From Orychophragmus violaceus (taxonomy: Eukaryota; Streptophyta; Magnoliopsida; Brassicales; Brassicaceae): a stretch of DNA of 64,000 nucleotides. The notes under the pieces are model-generated. The model was not told the DNA's origin. It was given only the letters and a program-made list of their open reading frames with translations, and searched no databases. Numbering within the stretch: position 1 is the stretch's first letter; each line of letters starts with the position of its first letter. A program made the position numbers and the translations under genes. Where the stretch lies: the NCBI GenBank assembly GCA_030180135.1, contig CM058239.1, positions 67,401,823 through 67,465,822 of the forward strand. Reading direction: 5' to 3'. Of this stretch, positions 32,852-45,616 are shown in pieces.

Positions 32852-34071
32852 ATGGATGTGCATATTTTCATGCAATTATCTCAAATTAACGACCCTCTTC
32901 CATCTCTTTGGGATTTAAGGGTGTTTCTCATTCATGTGTGGATGTGTGTTTCTTCAAATGGCGATCCGAATATATCCATGATCTTGTGCGAAGAAGAGGT
33001 AATCGCGTTTCCTCTTCCATAATCTTAGACATCTTTGGTTTTTGATTGTCACATGTTTTTTAACTAGGAGAATAACTGTTTTGATTTAGGGTATTCGGAT
33101 TGAGTCAACTGTGCATGCTAATGATTTCGAACTATTCCAAGATTCACTTTGGTTTGAGAGTCTTTGGCTTCGCCTTAAAGAGGCTCAAGTCGTGCTTGCA
33201 CCGGATTTTATTCTTTGACTCCTCACAAATTTAATCTCATTTTCGAAAAATACATTGTTCTGTTTTACTTATGATAATCTCCCACGAGGTCATTTCATGG
33301 TTTTTCCATCGATTCCGGATATAATGGTTGGGTGTGTTAATGATCCTTATCCTAGAGGTATATATTTAGCACTAAATATGTTATTGGGGCTTAGGTTTAT
33401 AATGATATACATGTTATTTGGATTTGATGTACATTAAATGGTATATATCTTTCCTTTATAGATGTCCTTGGTGTTGTAACACATGTTGGAAAGCTCGAGT
33501 ATTTTTGGGCAGGACCTAACTTAAAGTTTACCATTCGTGATACAAGGTGAGATATTCTTTGTCTTTTGTTTTGAAGATTTGTTTTTGTTATATCAAAATA
33601 TGCTAATTTCTTTAATAAATTTATATCATATATAGGCTTCAGAGTATCGATTGTGTGTGGGATAGATGGGAAACAATTGGCAAAAAAGGTTTAGATACAA
33701 TGCATATAAGCATGTCTTCGTAATCCTCAAATACTTCTTCGTCAAACGACAGTCATTTAAGAATGTATTTTTATTATATATAGATGAGAATGATTGCACT
33801 GGGTAGTAATTAGGTTTGTTCATGATTGTTTATACATTAGGCTATACTTGGCTAAAAGGACAAGAAAAGCTTTCAACGATCATATATGACCAGTATGAGA
33901 ATTCTGACTGGGTTGAATTCGTCAATAGATTGTGTTAATATTATTTGATAATTTCGTTAATTTATGGTGTTTATGTATATATATTGCGTATAAACATTGT
34001 TTTTGCTTTTTTTTAGGTTTCTCAAACCAGTACCGGAGGATTACGACCTAATAGAAAATTTGATGTCGTAG
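32852..34071 (+). pseudogene. Replication protein A-like OB-fold gene (DUF223 type), spliced, degenerate
   Basis: Exons can be joined at GT-AG sites. Exon 1 (ATG 32852, MDVHIFMQLSQINDPLP) ends at GAAGAAGAG before GT 32998. Exon 2 resumes GIRIESTVHANDFELF after the AG near 33089. Another junction gives NDPYPR joined to DVLGVVTHVGKLEYF (intron about 33357-33461), and another gives FTIRDTR joined to LQSIDCVWDRW (33547-33635). These match the plant RPA70-like DUF223 OB-fold family, which binds single-stranded DNA. Stops interrupt exon 2, and a frameshift lies in an A run near 33682. A final exon ends MFLKPVPEDYDL, stop 34069-34071. Not functional as it stands. Confidence 0.65.
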
Positions 34072-34519
34072 TTCTAATAATTAATTCGTCTATCTCAAGT
34101 TGTTTGTTAATGAAAACTTTATATATCTTTTTCTTATCGTGGATTATGAAGTGATCCTCTAAATATGAACTTGATGTTGGTCCTTTAATTTGATGCTTTT
34201 ACTTTTGGATTTTTAAGAAACTAATGTATCTTTGTTTTCTGATTTCAGTGCAAACTATATTATTTATGTTAGTATAGTTTCTATCTATATATGTGATCAA
34301 GTAATTAAAAACGTTTATAACTATATTATTAGTGCATATATCCACAATACTTTAAATAGAAATCTGGTAAAAGTTAATTAATTATATTAAAAAAATTTAG
34401 AAATTTACATTTAGTTTAAGAAAATATTAGCTTTGATATTCATTTAAAATAAATGAAAATTAGCAAATATAACCATACTTTCTTATATTATTTTACTAAA
34501 TCAAAACCATAGTATATGA
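34072..34519. other. AT-rich stretch without gene
   Basis: 450 bp; nothing recognisable. Confidence 0.4.
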
Positions 34520-34946
34520 TACTACATGAATACATTGTGACCCGACTAAAGAATCGCACAATAATGGCGAAACTAGCGACAAATTTTCGACGTTTTTGCG
34601 ACCAACCGGGGAGTCAGAAATTAGCCATCTAACTAGCGACCAATTTGCGACGTTTTAACGACCCTCTAAAATAGGCGCACAGTAGTCGCCAAACTACCTA
34701 CTACTTGGCGAGTAATGTTTCTGGTCTCAGATATATAATTTGTCGGAATTTGGTGACTAAATAGGCGACTACCATTTTTGGTCGTATATTGGCGACTAAT
34801 ATACGACCATATATTAAGAGTCTCAATACAGTCGCAAGCTTGTCTCTAAGTAGTCACAAAATTTGGCGACTACAAAAATCTTCACAAGATGCAGTCGCAA
34901 GATGCAGTCGCAAGATGCAGTCGTAAAACGTTGTTTTCTTGTAATG
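34520..34946. mobile_element. Miniature CACTA-type element
   Basis: The left end TACTACATGAATACATTG and the reverse complement of the right end CATTACAAGAAAACAACG both resemble the CACTA terminus CACTACAAGAAAAC. The inside is full of subterminal GCGAC/GTCGC motifs in both orientations, as in CACTA elements, and has no ORF. A short direct repeat GATGCAGTCGCAA occurs near the right end. The flanking 3 bp (TGA and AAA) do not match, so it is old or its borders are rearranged. Confidence 0.65.
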
Positions 34947-36700
34947 AAAGCATCATCAATCTACCAGTCTCCAAGAGTGCAAGACAATTAGAACTTGCTG
35001 GAAGCTCCTAGCATTGGGAGTGAAGTTGATGTGTTCTTGACATTGGAGACATCCTTATCATGGATTGGGGAACTCAAAACATTAGCACAAGTACCAAGAA
35101 AAAACTCCTCAGTGATGGCTTCTTCATCAACCCTTTCATCCTTATCAATCTCAATTGAAGAGCAATGTAGAAGTGCTTCAGTATCATCTATTTCCTTTTC
35201 ATTCACATCATTGGAAATGATGGTGTTGCCTTGGTATCTTTGACTAGAATCATCCTTTCCTTTGATATTTTCCAATCTCCAACTAGAGGTCAAAAAGTCC
35301 ATCTTAGAAGAGAGATCCTTGAAGTTCGAATCAACTTTGTTGTTCAAGTCCACCATCTTCTTTCTTAAGTCCATGGCTTCATTATCTTTCCCTTGGATGA
35401 TTCGTTGAAGCATGGTTTTCATTTCATTGAGCCATAGAGGTTAAAGCTTGAGCTTGATGGTTGAAGGGGAGCTTAGGTTGAAATCCTCCTTGTTTGCTTT
35501 GGTAGTTTAGCTTAGCAGTATAATATTGTTGTTGATTAAAAGGCACAAAGATTTGTTAAGGTGATAGTCTTGGCTCGTATAATTGTTAAAGCCTTGTTGG
35601 TAATTACCTTGACCTCCCAAGTAGTTTCCTTCCTATTGAGTTGGTTGATCCACTTCAATTACCTCTTGAAAGGTTTGATTGTCTCTAATTTTTTCTATGA
35701 AGTGGATTTCTTTCTTCTCACTATATGGGAAGAACTTATCCAACTTTTTGTTCAAGGCTTTGATCTCCTTGCTAGTGTTGTCCTCAACAGCCTTAACTCC
35801 CTTTGGTGCACTATCATAGTCTCCTAAAGATAATTTCCATCACGCACGACATGATTCTCCACTAACGACATCTTATCTTCTACTTCCTTACATAGGAAGT
35901 TTCCATTGCTAGTGTTGTCAAGGATCATCCTTATATTTGGCAAGATACCACATTAGAGATTACTAAGGAGTGACTCTTTAGAGAAACCATTGTGTGGGCA
36001 TTGATTGGAATAGCCTTTGAAACACTTCCATGCCTAAGTGAAGGTCTCATTGTTGCACTGATCAAAGTCTGTGATCTCGTTCCAAAACCGGGCTGTCATT
36101 GAGCTAGAGAAGAACTTGGAGATGAAAACCTTCTTAAAATCATCCCATAAAGTGATAGAACCTCGTGGGAGGTTCTTTTCCCACTGGTGTGATTTATCAC
36201 ATAGAGAGAATGGGAAAGTATGAGCTTGAAGTTGCCCTCAGATACACCATTGATTTTGGTCTTCCCACAAATTCTATGGAATTATTCCAAGTGATCTAAA
36301 TGATCTTTGGCAGCAAGACCATGGAATCTATTTCCATGAACCATTGATATGAAGTTTGCCTTATCTTAAAGTGGTTGTTCTGAACCAGAGGAGGCAAGAT
36401 ACCTTGGAGATTTTGGTATGTGTTTGGAGCATCACCCGCTCCAATCGGTCTACCTCTCCGAGGTGGATGCACAAGATGTCCCACACGCCTAACACTTTCA
36501 GCATGGTTTGTTGAGCAGCTTGATATTTTTGGCGTGGAGGAGGAGGAAGCTGATTGATTTAGCTAGATGGTCCATTTTAAAACGCTGATGATCTAGTCTC
36601 TTTCTCTCTTTGATTCCTTTCCCTACCATCTCTTCACAAGAACTGAATGTTTCCGAAGGGTAAACCTTATGATCATTCACATATGAGAACAAGAAAAATA
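34947..36700 (-). pseudogene. Athila-type gag, old and degenerate
   Basis: On the minus strand, gag blocks run from right to left: NRFHGLAAKDHLDHLE (about 36330), then LFPFSLCDKSHQWEKNLPRG (36210). FKKVFISKFFS and a CPHNGFSKESLL block (near 35980) follow. The C-terminal part is open from 35422 to 34988 (MKTMLQRIIQGKDNE to LPMLGASSKF). Several stops and frameshifts separate the blocks. The left end stops abruptly at the miniature CACTA element. No protease or RT is present. Confidence 0.75.
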
Positions 36701-36775
36701 GAAAAGTAGGAGATTAGTAATGTAGCAACTAAGAACTTAGTCTGAAAAATATGTAAAATCCTAGTGATTAAAGCT
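36701..36775 (-). other. Leader of the old Athila element
   Basis: Short A/T-rich sequence between the primer site and gag on the minus strand. Confidence 0.4.
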
Positions 36776-36797
36776 AAACCTAATTGGAAACGATGCC
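36776..36797 (-). other. Degenerate Athila primer binding site
   Basis: The minus strand reads TTTGGCATCGTTTCCAA, a mutated form of the TGGCGCCGTTGCCGGGGA site seen intact at 49391. It lies directly next to an LTR end CTTATCA. Confidence 0.7.
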
Positions 36798-38393
36798 AAA
36801 TTGATAAGTAAGAATTTTCGGTTTTGATACTATCAATCACACAACATACTGAAATTGTCATTGTAATATAATTGAGGTTATAAATTCAAAAGGGTTATCT
36901 AAAAAAACTAGGAATGCACACAAAATTGAGGTAAGCCAATTCAAGATAAGAGTTCGAATTTTAGAAATCCTAAATAATGAAGACAAATTCAATTAAGAGA
37001 AAGAAAGAGAGATCAAGAACAAGCAATGATCAAAAAGATAAACAAAATTTAAAGTAAGCCCTATGATGAAGTCAATGTATGAAGATGATCTATATTTGAT
37101 CATGGGTGCTAATAACAGTCAAACAATGCTAATCAAGGTTTAATGACTCCTAATCAAACTAATCACATTTCCATGTTCGTAGCCCTTTATGATAATAATG
37201 CAATAATCCATTTTTGCAATCTCAAATCAAAGGAATATAATACTTTTAACTCAATAAAATCATCATTTAACAAAGCTAATCCATTAGTTAAGATCTTTAT
37301 TAAGATTTATCCTATTCAAACGCACTAATACCTTTGTTAATTACCTAATCAAGATCAAGCTTTGATTTGTGATTAATAGATGAAGAATCATTCAAATCAT
37401 GTTATAAATACTAATATTCACTTTAGACATTCATTTCTATGAGCTAAGTGTGAAAATCCTCTAAAACGTTCATTCAAGCATTTCATCAAATACCTTACGG
37501 GCAATAATATACCTATGTTATAAATCAACAATTCCTTGAAAATCTAGCATTGAGACCAACCTAATACAGAAGGACTAACACTAGTTAAGCACTAAGCACC
37601 CTAGATAATCCCTAATCACATCCTAATCCACCATAACCTTGAGACCCAAATGAACTACTCACTCATCATGGGGATTCCATCAATATTAATACCCATAGAG
37701 ATAGTGATAGAAATGATTATTATAAAGATAAACAAAGAAGATATTAAAAAGAAACAAATACAAATTGCATTATGTATTAAGTACTCAGGGGTTCACTCTT
37801 CATTTCACAACATGATATTTAAGATCAAGATTATAAGTTCTTATAGATAGGAAAATAATCAAATCACAAAATTCTTCAATCAAAACAAGAACATCGATGC
37901 ATGAGATTCAAGAAGGGTTCTTCCTTACTTTCAAGATAACTAGATGCCTCAAACGACCACATGCTAGCATAATGAACTAAATTCACAAGACAATTCTTTA
38001 CAAGGAAAACATATCTTGGCTCTGAAATTCAAGTGAATGCAAACTTATATGATTCTATACTCAATCCTTAACATGTTAATGCAACTAGATGATTTATTTT
38101 TGTGAAAATGTTTCAAAACCTTTCAACTTTTTATGATTTGTCTATGCCTTAGATGAATGAATGAGATTCAAATGGTGCAAAAGATAAAATAAGACCACAA
38201 AACCCAACTTTAGCATCTAGTCTCCTCTCCCAAACTTTATCACACAGGCCTATGTGTTATAAAAATAGGAGAAAAGAGACTAAAGACAAACAAAAATGAA
38301 AAATGAAACAAAGTATGAACAAGAGATTTGGAGTTTTTTACTTAGATATGGAATGAGTGATGAATGGGATGGAGGAATGGGAGGTGGAGGCAA
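36798..38393 (-). repeat. Athila-type LTR with internal sequence on both sides
   Basis: About 1.6 kb. On the minus strand it ends CTTATCA next to the primer site. On its other side it is preceded by a G-rich tract (plus strand CCCCCAAACTTAG, about 38400), like a polypurine tract. It therefore serves as 5' LTR for the gag on its left and 3' LTR for the piece on its right. The exact right border is uncertain by about 10 bp. Confidence 0.6.
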
Positions 38394-38665
38394 GATATTC
38401 CCCCAAACTTAGGTCACATGCAAGGATGCTTCCTCCTTTGGCTTTGGCACAGGCTGAGAGGCTACAATTTGGTGTGATCGTGGCTCATGTGCCACTACAA
38501 GAATATCCATGGCCGCGGTATAGCCTTCTCGGTATGCATCATCCCTGGCTATGGCCATGGGCCATCTGGTCCGTTTTGAGGATATACTCAATGGTCTGGC
38601 ATGTCACTTGGTCGTGGTTTGGTCCATCCTCTGTGTCCCGGCCGCAGTAGCTATTGCGGTTTGCT
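38394..38665 (-). pseudogene. 3' end of a second Athila copy
   Basis: Contains a polypurine-like tract and, on the minus strand, an open 60-codon end (ARDDAYREGYTAAMDILVV, ending at 38409). I read this as the C-terminus of an Athila 3' ORF. It is cut at 38665 by the CACTA terminus. Confidence 0.45.
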
Positions 38666-39122
38666 CATTACAAGAAAACAACATTTTTGCGATTGCAACT
38701 TGCGACTATACTTATAGTCATAACATTTTTCAATTATATAGAGACACGATTGCGACTTCTTTGTACTACAAATATATGGTCATCTTTTGGTCGTTAATAT
38801 ACGACCGAAAATGGTTGTCACCAATTTAGTAGCCGATTTACGACTGATTAACGACTATTGTCGAGACCTGAAGTTTTGGTTGCAACGTAGTCGATTAATT
38901 TGCGACTATGTTGCGACTAATATGGAGAATCGTTTAGAAACACACAAATTAGTCGCAAAGCCACTGACTGCGTTCTGACTATGAGAGCGCTTCGGAAAGT
39001 AGTCGGATATCAGTCGTATCTTACATGTTTGTGGTACAACATGCATTTATGACCATTAATGGTAGTGGCAAATTATGTCTACATAATCGAAATTCAGCTC
39101 TATCTCCTTTTTCATTTGTAGA

Positions 39123-41102
39123 ATGGCGGAAAATTACAATAACTATAGCTACCATCGAGAGTGGATGTATATGAGGTTAGATGAAGACACAGAAAATTTC
39201 TCTGCCCTTGTAATGTTTGCAAGAACGAAAAACCGGTAACCTCAAAAAATGAATTTGGATTCATCTGTACAGTAGAGGATTTATGCATGATTATTATGTT
39301 TGGTATAAGCATGGAGAAGAAATCGTTTTGGATATAGGAACGAGCTATGTTGATCCGAATGATCATGGTCGCATAATGTAGTAGAAGATAGATATGTGGA
39401 TATGGTGAAAGATGCATTTCTTGATTATGTGAGTAATAGTGAAGAAATTGTACGTAATCATTAAAAAATGTTTTATGACATGTTACAAGGAGCCAAAAAC
39501 CCATTATATGCTGGTTTTTCTGAAGGTCACACCTAGTTATCCTTGGATGCTCGGGTCTTGCTAAAAAGGCAGAACATAATATGAGTGAAAGGTTAGTTGA
39601 TTCGATATGTGAAATGTTGACAAAGTATTTACCAGAAGGAAACCAGACAAGAGGTTCACATTACGAGACATAGAAATTGATGCACAATTTAGGCCTCCCC
39701 TATTATACAATTGATGTTTGTATGAACAATTGTATGATCTTCTGGAAAGAAGACAAAAAGGAAGATAAGTGTCGGTTTTGTAATTCACCAAGATGGAAGC
39801 CTAACGAGAAACAAACTAGAACCAATGTACCTACAGTCGTATGTGGTACCTACCAATTGCTAACAGATTAAAGAGAATGTATCAAAGCGAGAAGACTGTA
39901 GCGGCAATGATATGGCATGCCAAGCTCCAAGCGAAGGAGGGAGCAATGTGTCATCCGTCTGATGCAGATGAGTGGAAATCTTTTACAGCTCAACATCCTC
40001 TGTTTTCGCAAGAACCCCGTGTAGTTTATCTTGGAATAAGTATATATTGGTTCAATCCATTTGGCATGTCTCGTAATCATTCGTTGTGGCCCGTGATATT
40101 GACTCCATATAATTTACCTCCTAATATGTGCATGAATACACAATACTTGTTTCTTATAATTCTGAATTCTGGGCAAAATCATCCGGCTGCTAGTCTCGAT
40201 ATCTTCCTCCAACCACTTATTGAGGAGTTAAAGGAATTGTGCTCTTCTGGAGTCGATGCATATGATGTGTCGTTGAATGAAAATTTTAATCTAAAAGTGG
40301 TGCTGCTGTGGACGATAAGCGACTTCCCGGCGTTTGGGATGTTATCAGGATGGACGACCCATGGTAGATTGTCTTTTCATATTTTCATGGATGAAACAAA
40401 ATCTTTTTATCTGCCTAACAGGAGGAAGATGTGTTGGTTTGATTGTCACCGAAGATTTCTTCCACATGGTCATCCACTGAGGAAGAATAAAAAACACTTC
40501 TTGCGAGCGATTGCAAGGTGTAAATCCACCGAAAACAAAGGACGTCGGTGGAAACGGTCTTGAAAAAGAGCTTGGCTGGGAAGTGGCAAAACTGGCACAA
40601 GGAAAGCATATTCTGGGAGCTTTCATATTGAAGGGACCTCAAGCTCCGACATGTAGAGAAGAATTTATTTGACAACGTCATGAATACTCTTATGAGTGTG
40701 AAGGATATATCCAAAGACACCATCATGTCAAGATTTAATATAGAACGATTATGTTCTCGGCCACACTTACATATTGATAGTGAGGGTAAAGCTCTTTTCC
40801 CCACGTATAGATTGACAGACGATGCCCGAACAAGATTACTGGAATGTGTGAAACATGCAGTCAAATTCCCAGATGGCTATGCGGCCGACTTAGATAGTTG
40901 TGCTGATATGGAGAACAATAAGTTTTCAAGGATGAAGAGTCATGATTCCATGTTTTTATGGAGCAACTACTTTCATTTATCTTTGCCAAACTCTTATACC
41001 AGAACGTCCACCTTGCGTTATCAGGTGCTAATTAATTTTACTTATAGTAATATGAATATTTGATAAGTAAATATGAGTATAGTATTTAATTACCAACAAT
41101 TT

Positions 41103-41137
<35 letters not shown>

Positions 41138-42868
41138 AGGGGTTGGAGGTTTTTTTCTTGACTTATGCACGAGAACTTTACAAAATAATCACTTCAAAAT
41201 TCTCAGAGAAAACATTGTTTTAATCATATGCAATTCGGAAAAGATCTTTCCACCATCATTTTTCGACGTGATGGGGTACTTGCCGATGCATCTCCTCTAC
41301 GAAGCTGAATTAGGAGGCCCAGTGCAATATATGTGGATGTATCATTTTGACAGTTTTTTCAAAAAAATAAAAGGGAAAGCAAAGAACAAAAGATATGCGG
41401 CAGGACCGATTGTTCAATCATATCTCAATGAGTAGGTAGCTTATTTCTGAGAGCACTACATTGACGCGAATATAAAAACGAAATCAAGGTAAACGCTATG
41501 GCCAATCACATGTTCACTTTGCCATTTGTAAGACACATGGTAGGTATTAATTAATTATAAATTTTTCTAAACTAATTTATTTGGTCAGGTTAACCAGATT
41601 CACTAAAGGTGAAATCCTAGTATATCATCTCCATGTACCTGATATATTTACTCAAGTAGGTCGTACAAGTAGAATAAGGAAAGAAATATGGCTTTTAGAG
41701 TAAGACTATAGATGCACACATGTAAATGTTATGCAAAACTGTGATATTTTCAGCCATTAGAGAGGTATATATAATTTGGAATGTTTTATCTTACGATGTA
41801 ATATATTCCACTATATATGATTTATCATATAAGTTTAGGTCAAAAGCATGTTCAGAGATTATATGTCTACAAAATATCTAGAACTCTCCGAAAAATAAGT
41901 CTCCGCAAAAAGACCCGAAATATCCTATTTGGGTGGAAGTATATGTATGTGTAAATTTCAGTCGTACCTATATAGATATTATATATTTATATGAATTTAT
42001 CTGCATTGCTCTTAATTTTATATTTTCTTTTTTATATACAGGTTACTTATTGGAAAGAAACATATCATTTTTCTCCTTGGGTGCTATAGATAGTGCATGG
42101 ACCCATGCATAAGGCTAAAAAGCTTGGCCATCTATTTCACAAGAGGATATTTGTTTCATACAGAGAATCACAGCGAGGGACAGTAGACATGTAACTATGG
42201 TGTACGTGTTAAAGGAGAGAATTATGCTGATGCATCTGATGAGGCTGATTTCCACGGGATCTTAACTGATATCATACAACTCGAGTATGAGGGAATTGTA
42301 AATTTGGGAATCACACTTTTTAAGTTTAAATGGTACGACCCTATTCTCGGTAGAGGCACTTGGAGGAGTAATGCTGGCATTGTAGATGTTCTTTCATGAA
42401 AAAGATACAATAAAGACGAACCATTAATTTTAGGTACGTATGTTCATTACCTGTAAATCTCATTGCCTTTAAATATATGTATGTATATATAACTTCATTC
42501 AGTACATACATATTGCACAACCTCACAAGCGGATCAATTTTGTTATATCTCGTATCTATACATGAAGAGACCAAAGCAGTTGCAGCTAAATGTTGTTCAG
42601 GTCAAGCCAAGGAAAAATATTTCTAGAGATTATGGTGACATGGAACCAATTCTTTTGCAACAAAAAAAGTATGATCCTGTAATGATGACTAGAATCGAAG
42701 ATCTCGTTATCGAGAATTTGGTACAAGGTGGAAACCCAATACATCTTGATTACGAGGTTGGGGATGCGGAATCAGAAGATAAATTCTGGTGTATTTATTT
42801 TCTTCTGATGATTAGGATGAAGATGACGATGACGATCAGGATGAAGAACCCCATTAATATGCTTATTA
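39123..42868 (+). pseudogene. TNP2-type CACTA transposase, multiple frameshifts
   Basis: Domains in order: a transposase-associated N-terminus (HREWMYMRLDEDT at 39123, then CNVCKNEKPVTSKNEFGF). TNP2 follows (LGLPYYTIDVCMNNCMIFWKE near 39690, CRFCNSPRWKP, the AAMIWHAKL block near 39905, and a NPFGMSRNHSLWPV and YNLPPNMCM stretch near 40060-40130). Then come a DUF4218-like part (about 40680-41435, SHDSMFLW and IFPPSFFDVMGYLPMHLLYE) and a DUF4216-like part (about 42180-42560, YNKDEPLIL then FCYISYL-like). The tail is acidic. TNP2 binds and cuts element ends. Stops and shifts occur throughout; an AT microsatellite sits in a probable intron at 41107. Confidence 0.85.
41107..41136. repeat. (TA)n microsatellite
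   Basis: About 30 bp of TA repeat just before TTGTAG, within the likely intron of the transposase pseudogene. Confidence 0.9.
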
Positions 42869-42870
42869 TA

Positions 42871-43531
42871 TTTTTCGGTGTAATTTACCGTCTTCTTGAT
42901 TTCGAAACTCTCGTGATTTTTTTTCCATCAAATAAACCTGCCAAACCCAGCATTAGAGCTTTCTGTAGCTGCCCACATTTTTATTTCATTTCAAACATTC
43001 ATGTTTTTCAAAGGGCATAGTTTTAGACTAAGTATCAAAAGAAAATCAAATCAAGATTTACTGGAGTAGAGTTTGAAGACTAGAGTTGTGGCGTTTTCTC
43101 AAAGTAGCTTCAGCATAACATTGTTGTTAGCCTTGATTTTGTTTGCCTTGCGTAATGCTCTCAAGCCACCAGTTAAACGCCATCGCCGCATCCTACTTTC
43201 AACAGTTATCACCAGTTTGACAGACCATTTCTTCACCCTCATTCACCGTATATATGGTATTACATGTAGCCTTTCCTAACTCATTGGCCATGTTGAATGA
43301 CTGGGAAGAAACTGCACAAACAAAATATGGTGTTACCCAATACAAAAATAAGAAACCATAAGAGAAATAAAGTTTATTACAATTATGCTACTCTTGATAC
43401 TCTCAGTTGTGATGTTTAGTGTTACAAAGTTCTCTTCAGTTCCTGCATAAAATCTTACAAACTTTAGATAGTACTAACATCAAAAGAAAGAAAAAAATTT
43501 TAGTCTTTAAATACAATATATGATAACTGAC
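42871..43531. other. Stretch without recognised gene
   Basis: 660 bp after the transposase stop. Short frames only; it could include the decayed right part of the CACTA element. Confidence 0.35.
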
Positions 43532-43975
43532 TCATGTCCTCCTACCGATTTTCCGTTGGAGTCTTGACCCATTGGAGTTCACAGCAACTAGGTCCAAAAC
43601 ATCTACATGAAAATTTAAATCTCCAAAGTACTCGAATATTAAGCCGTCTCCGACTCGGAAATCATGTCCCTCGGCGAACTCTTTCCAGCTTTCAATTATT
43701 CTGTCACCAACACGTTTCACAGGAAATTTAATGTTACATGCATCTGAAGTATGAGCTCACCAGCTGTAAGATTAGTTTTTCCATCTATGTGGTCTTTGTA
43801 GAAATTTTTTGGGATATTCTGCTACACCAAAAAAAACTCAACTATGAAGAAGTAAGCATTAAATATGGAGAGAAAGAGAGAAGAATCACTAAGATTACAT
43901 ACCACAGCCGAAAGGAATTCGGAAAGTTGAGGCTTCAAGAAATGAGGATTTACTATTAATGAAGCCTTTCGTAGT
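43532..43975 (-). pseudogene. B3-domain (REM-like) transcription factor fragment
   Basis: On the minus strand, an upstream piece reads NPHFLKPQLSEFLSAV. An apparent GT-AG intron follows, then IPKNFYKDHIDGKTNLTAG and, after a small frame slip near 43740, IKFPVKRVGDRIIESWKEF and DFRVGDGLIFEYFGDLNFHV. Order and spacing fit the B3 DNA-binding fold: IP-F start, W-F core, GD-hydrophobic-FE strand. It ends at a TGA/TAG after KIGRRT near 43532. Full REM proteins contain more domains, so this is a fragment. The frame slip argues against function. Confidence 0.65.
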
Positions 43976-44422
43976 GTGAAATAATCTACCAACATGAATC
44001 ACCCGAAAATCAGAACACATATTAAAAATAAAGGAAACTTCACAAAAATGACCATGAAATCAGTCAGATTTTATAACACCGACATGCACTCAAGTATAAA
44101 TCCACCAAAAATGCAAATCTAACTATTAAAGACTTTAAGACATAAATCGGGTATAAAATCAATAACAACTACACTTTGTTACTTTGTTTTAATCATATTA
44201 TTTACGGTTATGTTCTAATCATATATTAGATATGTTTTTGGGAAGATGTTATCTACAAGATATGTTACGATATATTAATCACTATCCTACTAAAATATGG
44301 CTACGGATTACCGTTATTAAATGAAAATATTAAACATGAAAACATAATAAAAAGTAACGTTCTTCAGTAAGGTTCCTTAAGCATATTAAAATTGAAAGGT
44401 TCTTCCGTAACATGCACTAAAC
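43976..44422. other. Stretch without recognised gene
   Basis: 450 bp, AT-rich; nothing supported. Confidence 0.35.
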
Positions 44423-45616
44423 TAAATATGCTCATGGTTTAATCCCTAGATTTAACACTGCAAGTGCACAGACGTGACTAGTAGTATATAGGGGTCGAAT
44501 CCACAGAGACTCAAGAATCTTACGATAGATTATAGAATGTCGAATTAAGCTACGCAAAGCAAAGAGTAAGCAGTAAATCAAAGCAACATGTTAAACTAAA
44601 CGGTTGTAAGCAAGCAAGCGAAGCGTCAGGTCAAGGGAGTTCTCAGGAAATCAGGAATTTAGGATAACCAATCAATCGGGATCTAACTAAGAACTGTTCT
44701 AGAACTAGAATCAGAGAGGCATAAAAAACCAACTTTCGTTGCGAGTATGATCTATGTCTAAAAACCTAGCAAACCAACTTTCGTTGCAAGTTCTAGATAT
44801 CCTAGACATGCATTAATCTCAGGTTCTTTCATTCACAATTTTCCTAAGCCAAATTTCCTTGCGAATAGTTCAATTGCCCATCTAGTTTCTTTCTAGTTAG
44901 TTAACCAACTCTCGTTGCGGAAATCAACCTAACATCAATAATCTAAGTGTCCAATTAAGATTAAGCATTAACAACAACCCTAGATGAAGAACTAGAAAGT
45001 GTGAATCCCTACAGATTGATTAACCTAATATTCCATGAAATCCCTAATGAGAATCCCTAAACCTAACAAGTAAACTACTCAAACATGGAAGATGAAACAA
45101 AAGACATGATGAATAGAATACTGAATATCATAAAAGAAGTAAAGAAACAGGGGTTCGAAATCTCTTCTCTGTCGAGTACAAGACCAGCCCCAAAATCTCT
45201 CAATATCTAATAGAATAAAAGTTATGAAAAATGTGGCCTAAACAATGGCTTAAAAACCTTAATATAATAGTCTAAACACGTTTTAGGCTTCTTTGTAATT
45301 ATGAGAAACTTCTAGGTCAAGCTGCAAATATCCAAAGTCTTCATTAACTCGACGAGAATTGTCTGATAGACTCTTGTGTCGATCGACGCCAAAGATGTGT
45401 CGATCGACACTCTACTCCAATATCGACTATGATTTCTTCTCTCTCGCCCGAATGCTCCAAATAGCTCCAGAATGCGCCAGAATGCGCCATAATGTCCAAA
45501 TATGCTCCAAACGTACCTAGACCTGTAAAACACATGAAAGGACTCCAAAACACACTAAAAGACTCAATAACAAAGACATATACCATGAACAAAAGCCCAA
45601 AAAACCATGATTTATC
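44423..45616 (-). repeat. 3' LTR of element C
   Basis: About 1194 bp, minus orientation. It ends (plus strand) CATGATTTATCA next to ACTCCCACACACTTAG, the reverse complement of the polypurine tract. It is clearly the same subfamily as the truncated LTR at 62078-62954 (shared ACCAACTTTCGTTGCGAG). It is more distant from the A and B LTRs. Confidence 0.8.
45376..45410. promoter_or_regulatory. Palindrome pair in element C LTR
   Basis: TGTCGATCGACGC and TGTCGATCGACAC, spaced about 21 bp. Confidence 0.6.

Larger units (their letters stand above)
38666..42870 (+). mobile_element. CACTA (En/Spm) DNA transposon, left end and transposase region
   Basis: The left terminus CATTACAAGAAAACAAC differs by one base from CACTACAAGAAAAC. 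It is followed by 350 bp of subterminal GCGAC/GTCGC-type motifs and then TNP2-class transposase domains. No convincing right terminus (CTTGTAGTG) was found up to 44 kb, so the element is probably truncated or its end is unrecognisable. Confidence 0.8.

Noticed and set aside
43532..43975. Functional B3 transcription factor gene
   Set aside because: Only one domain, with a frame slip near 43740 and no clear start.
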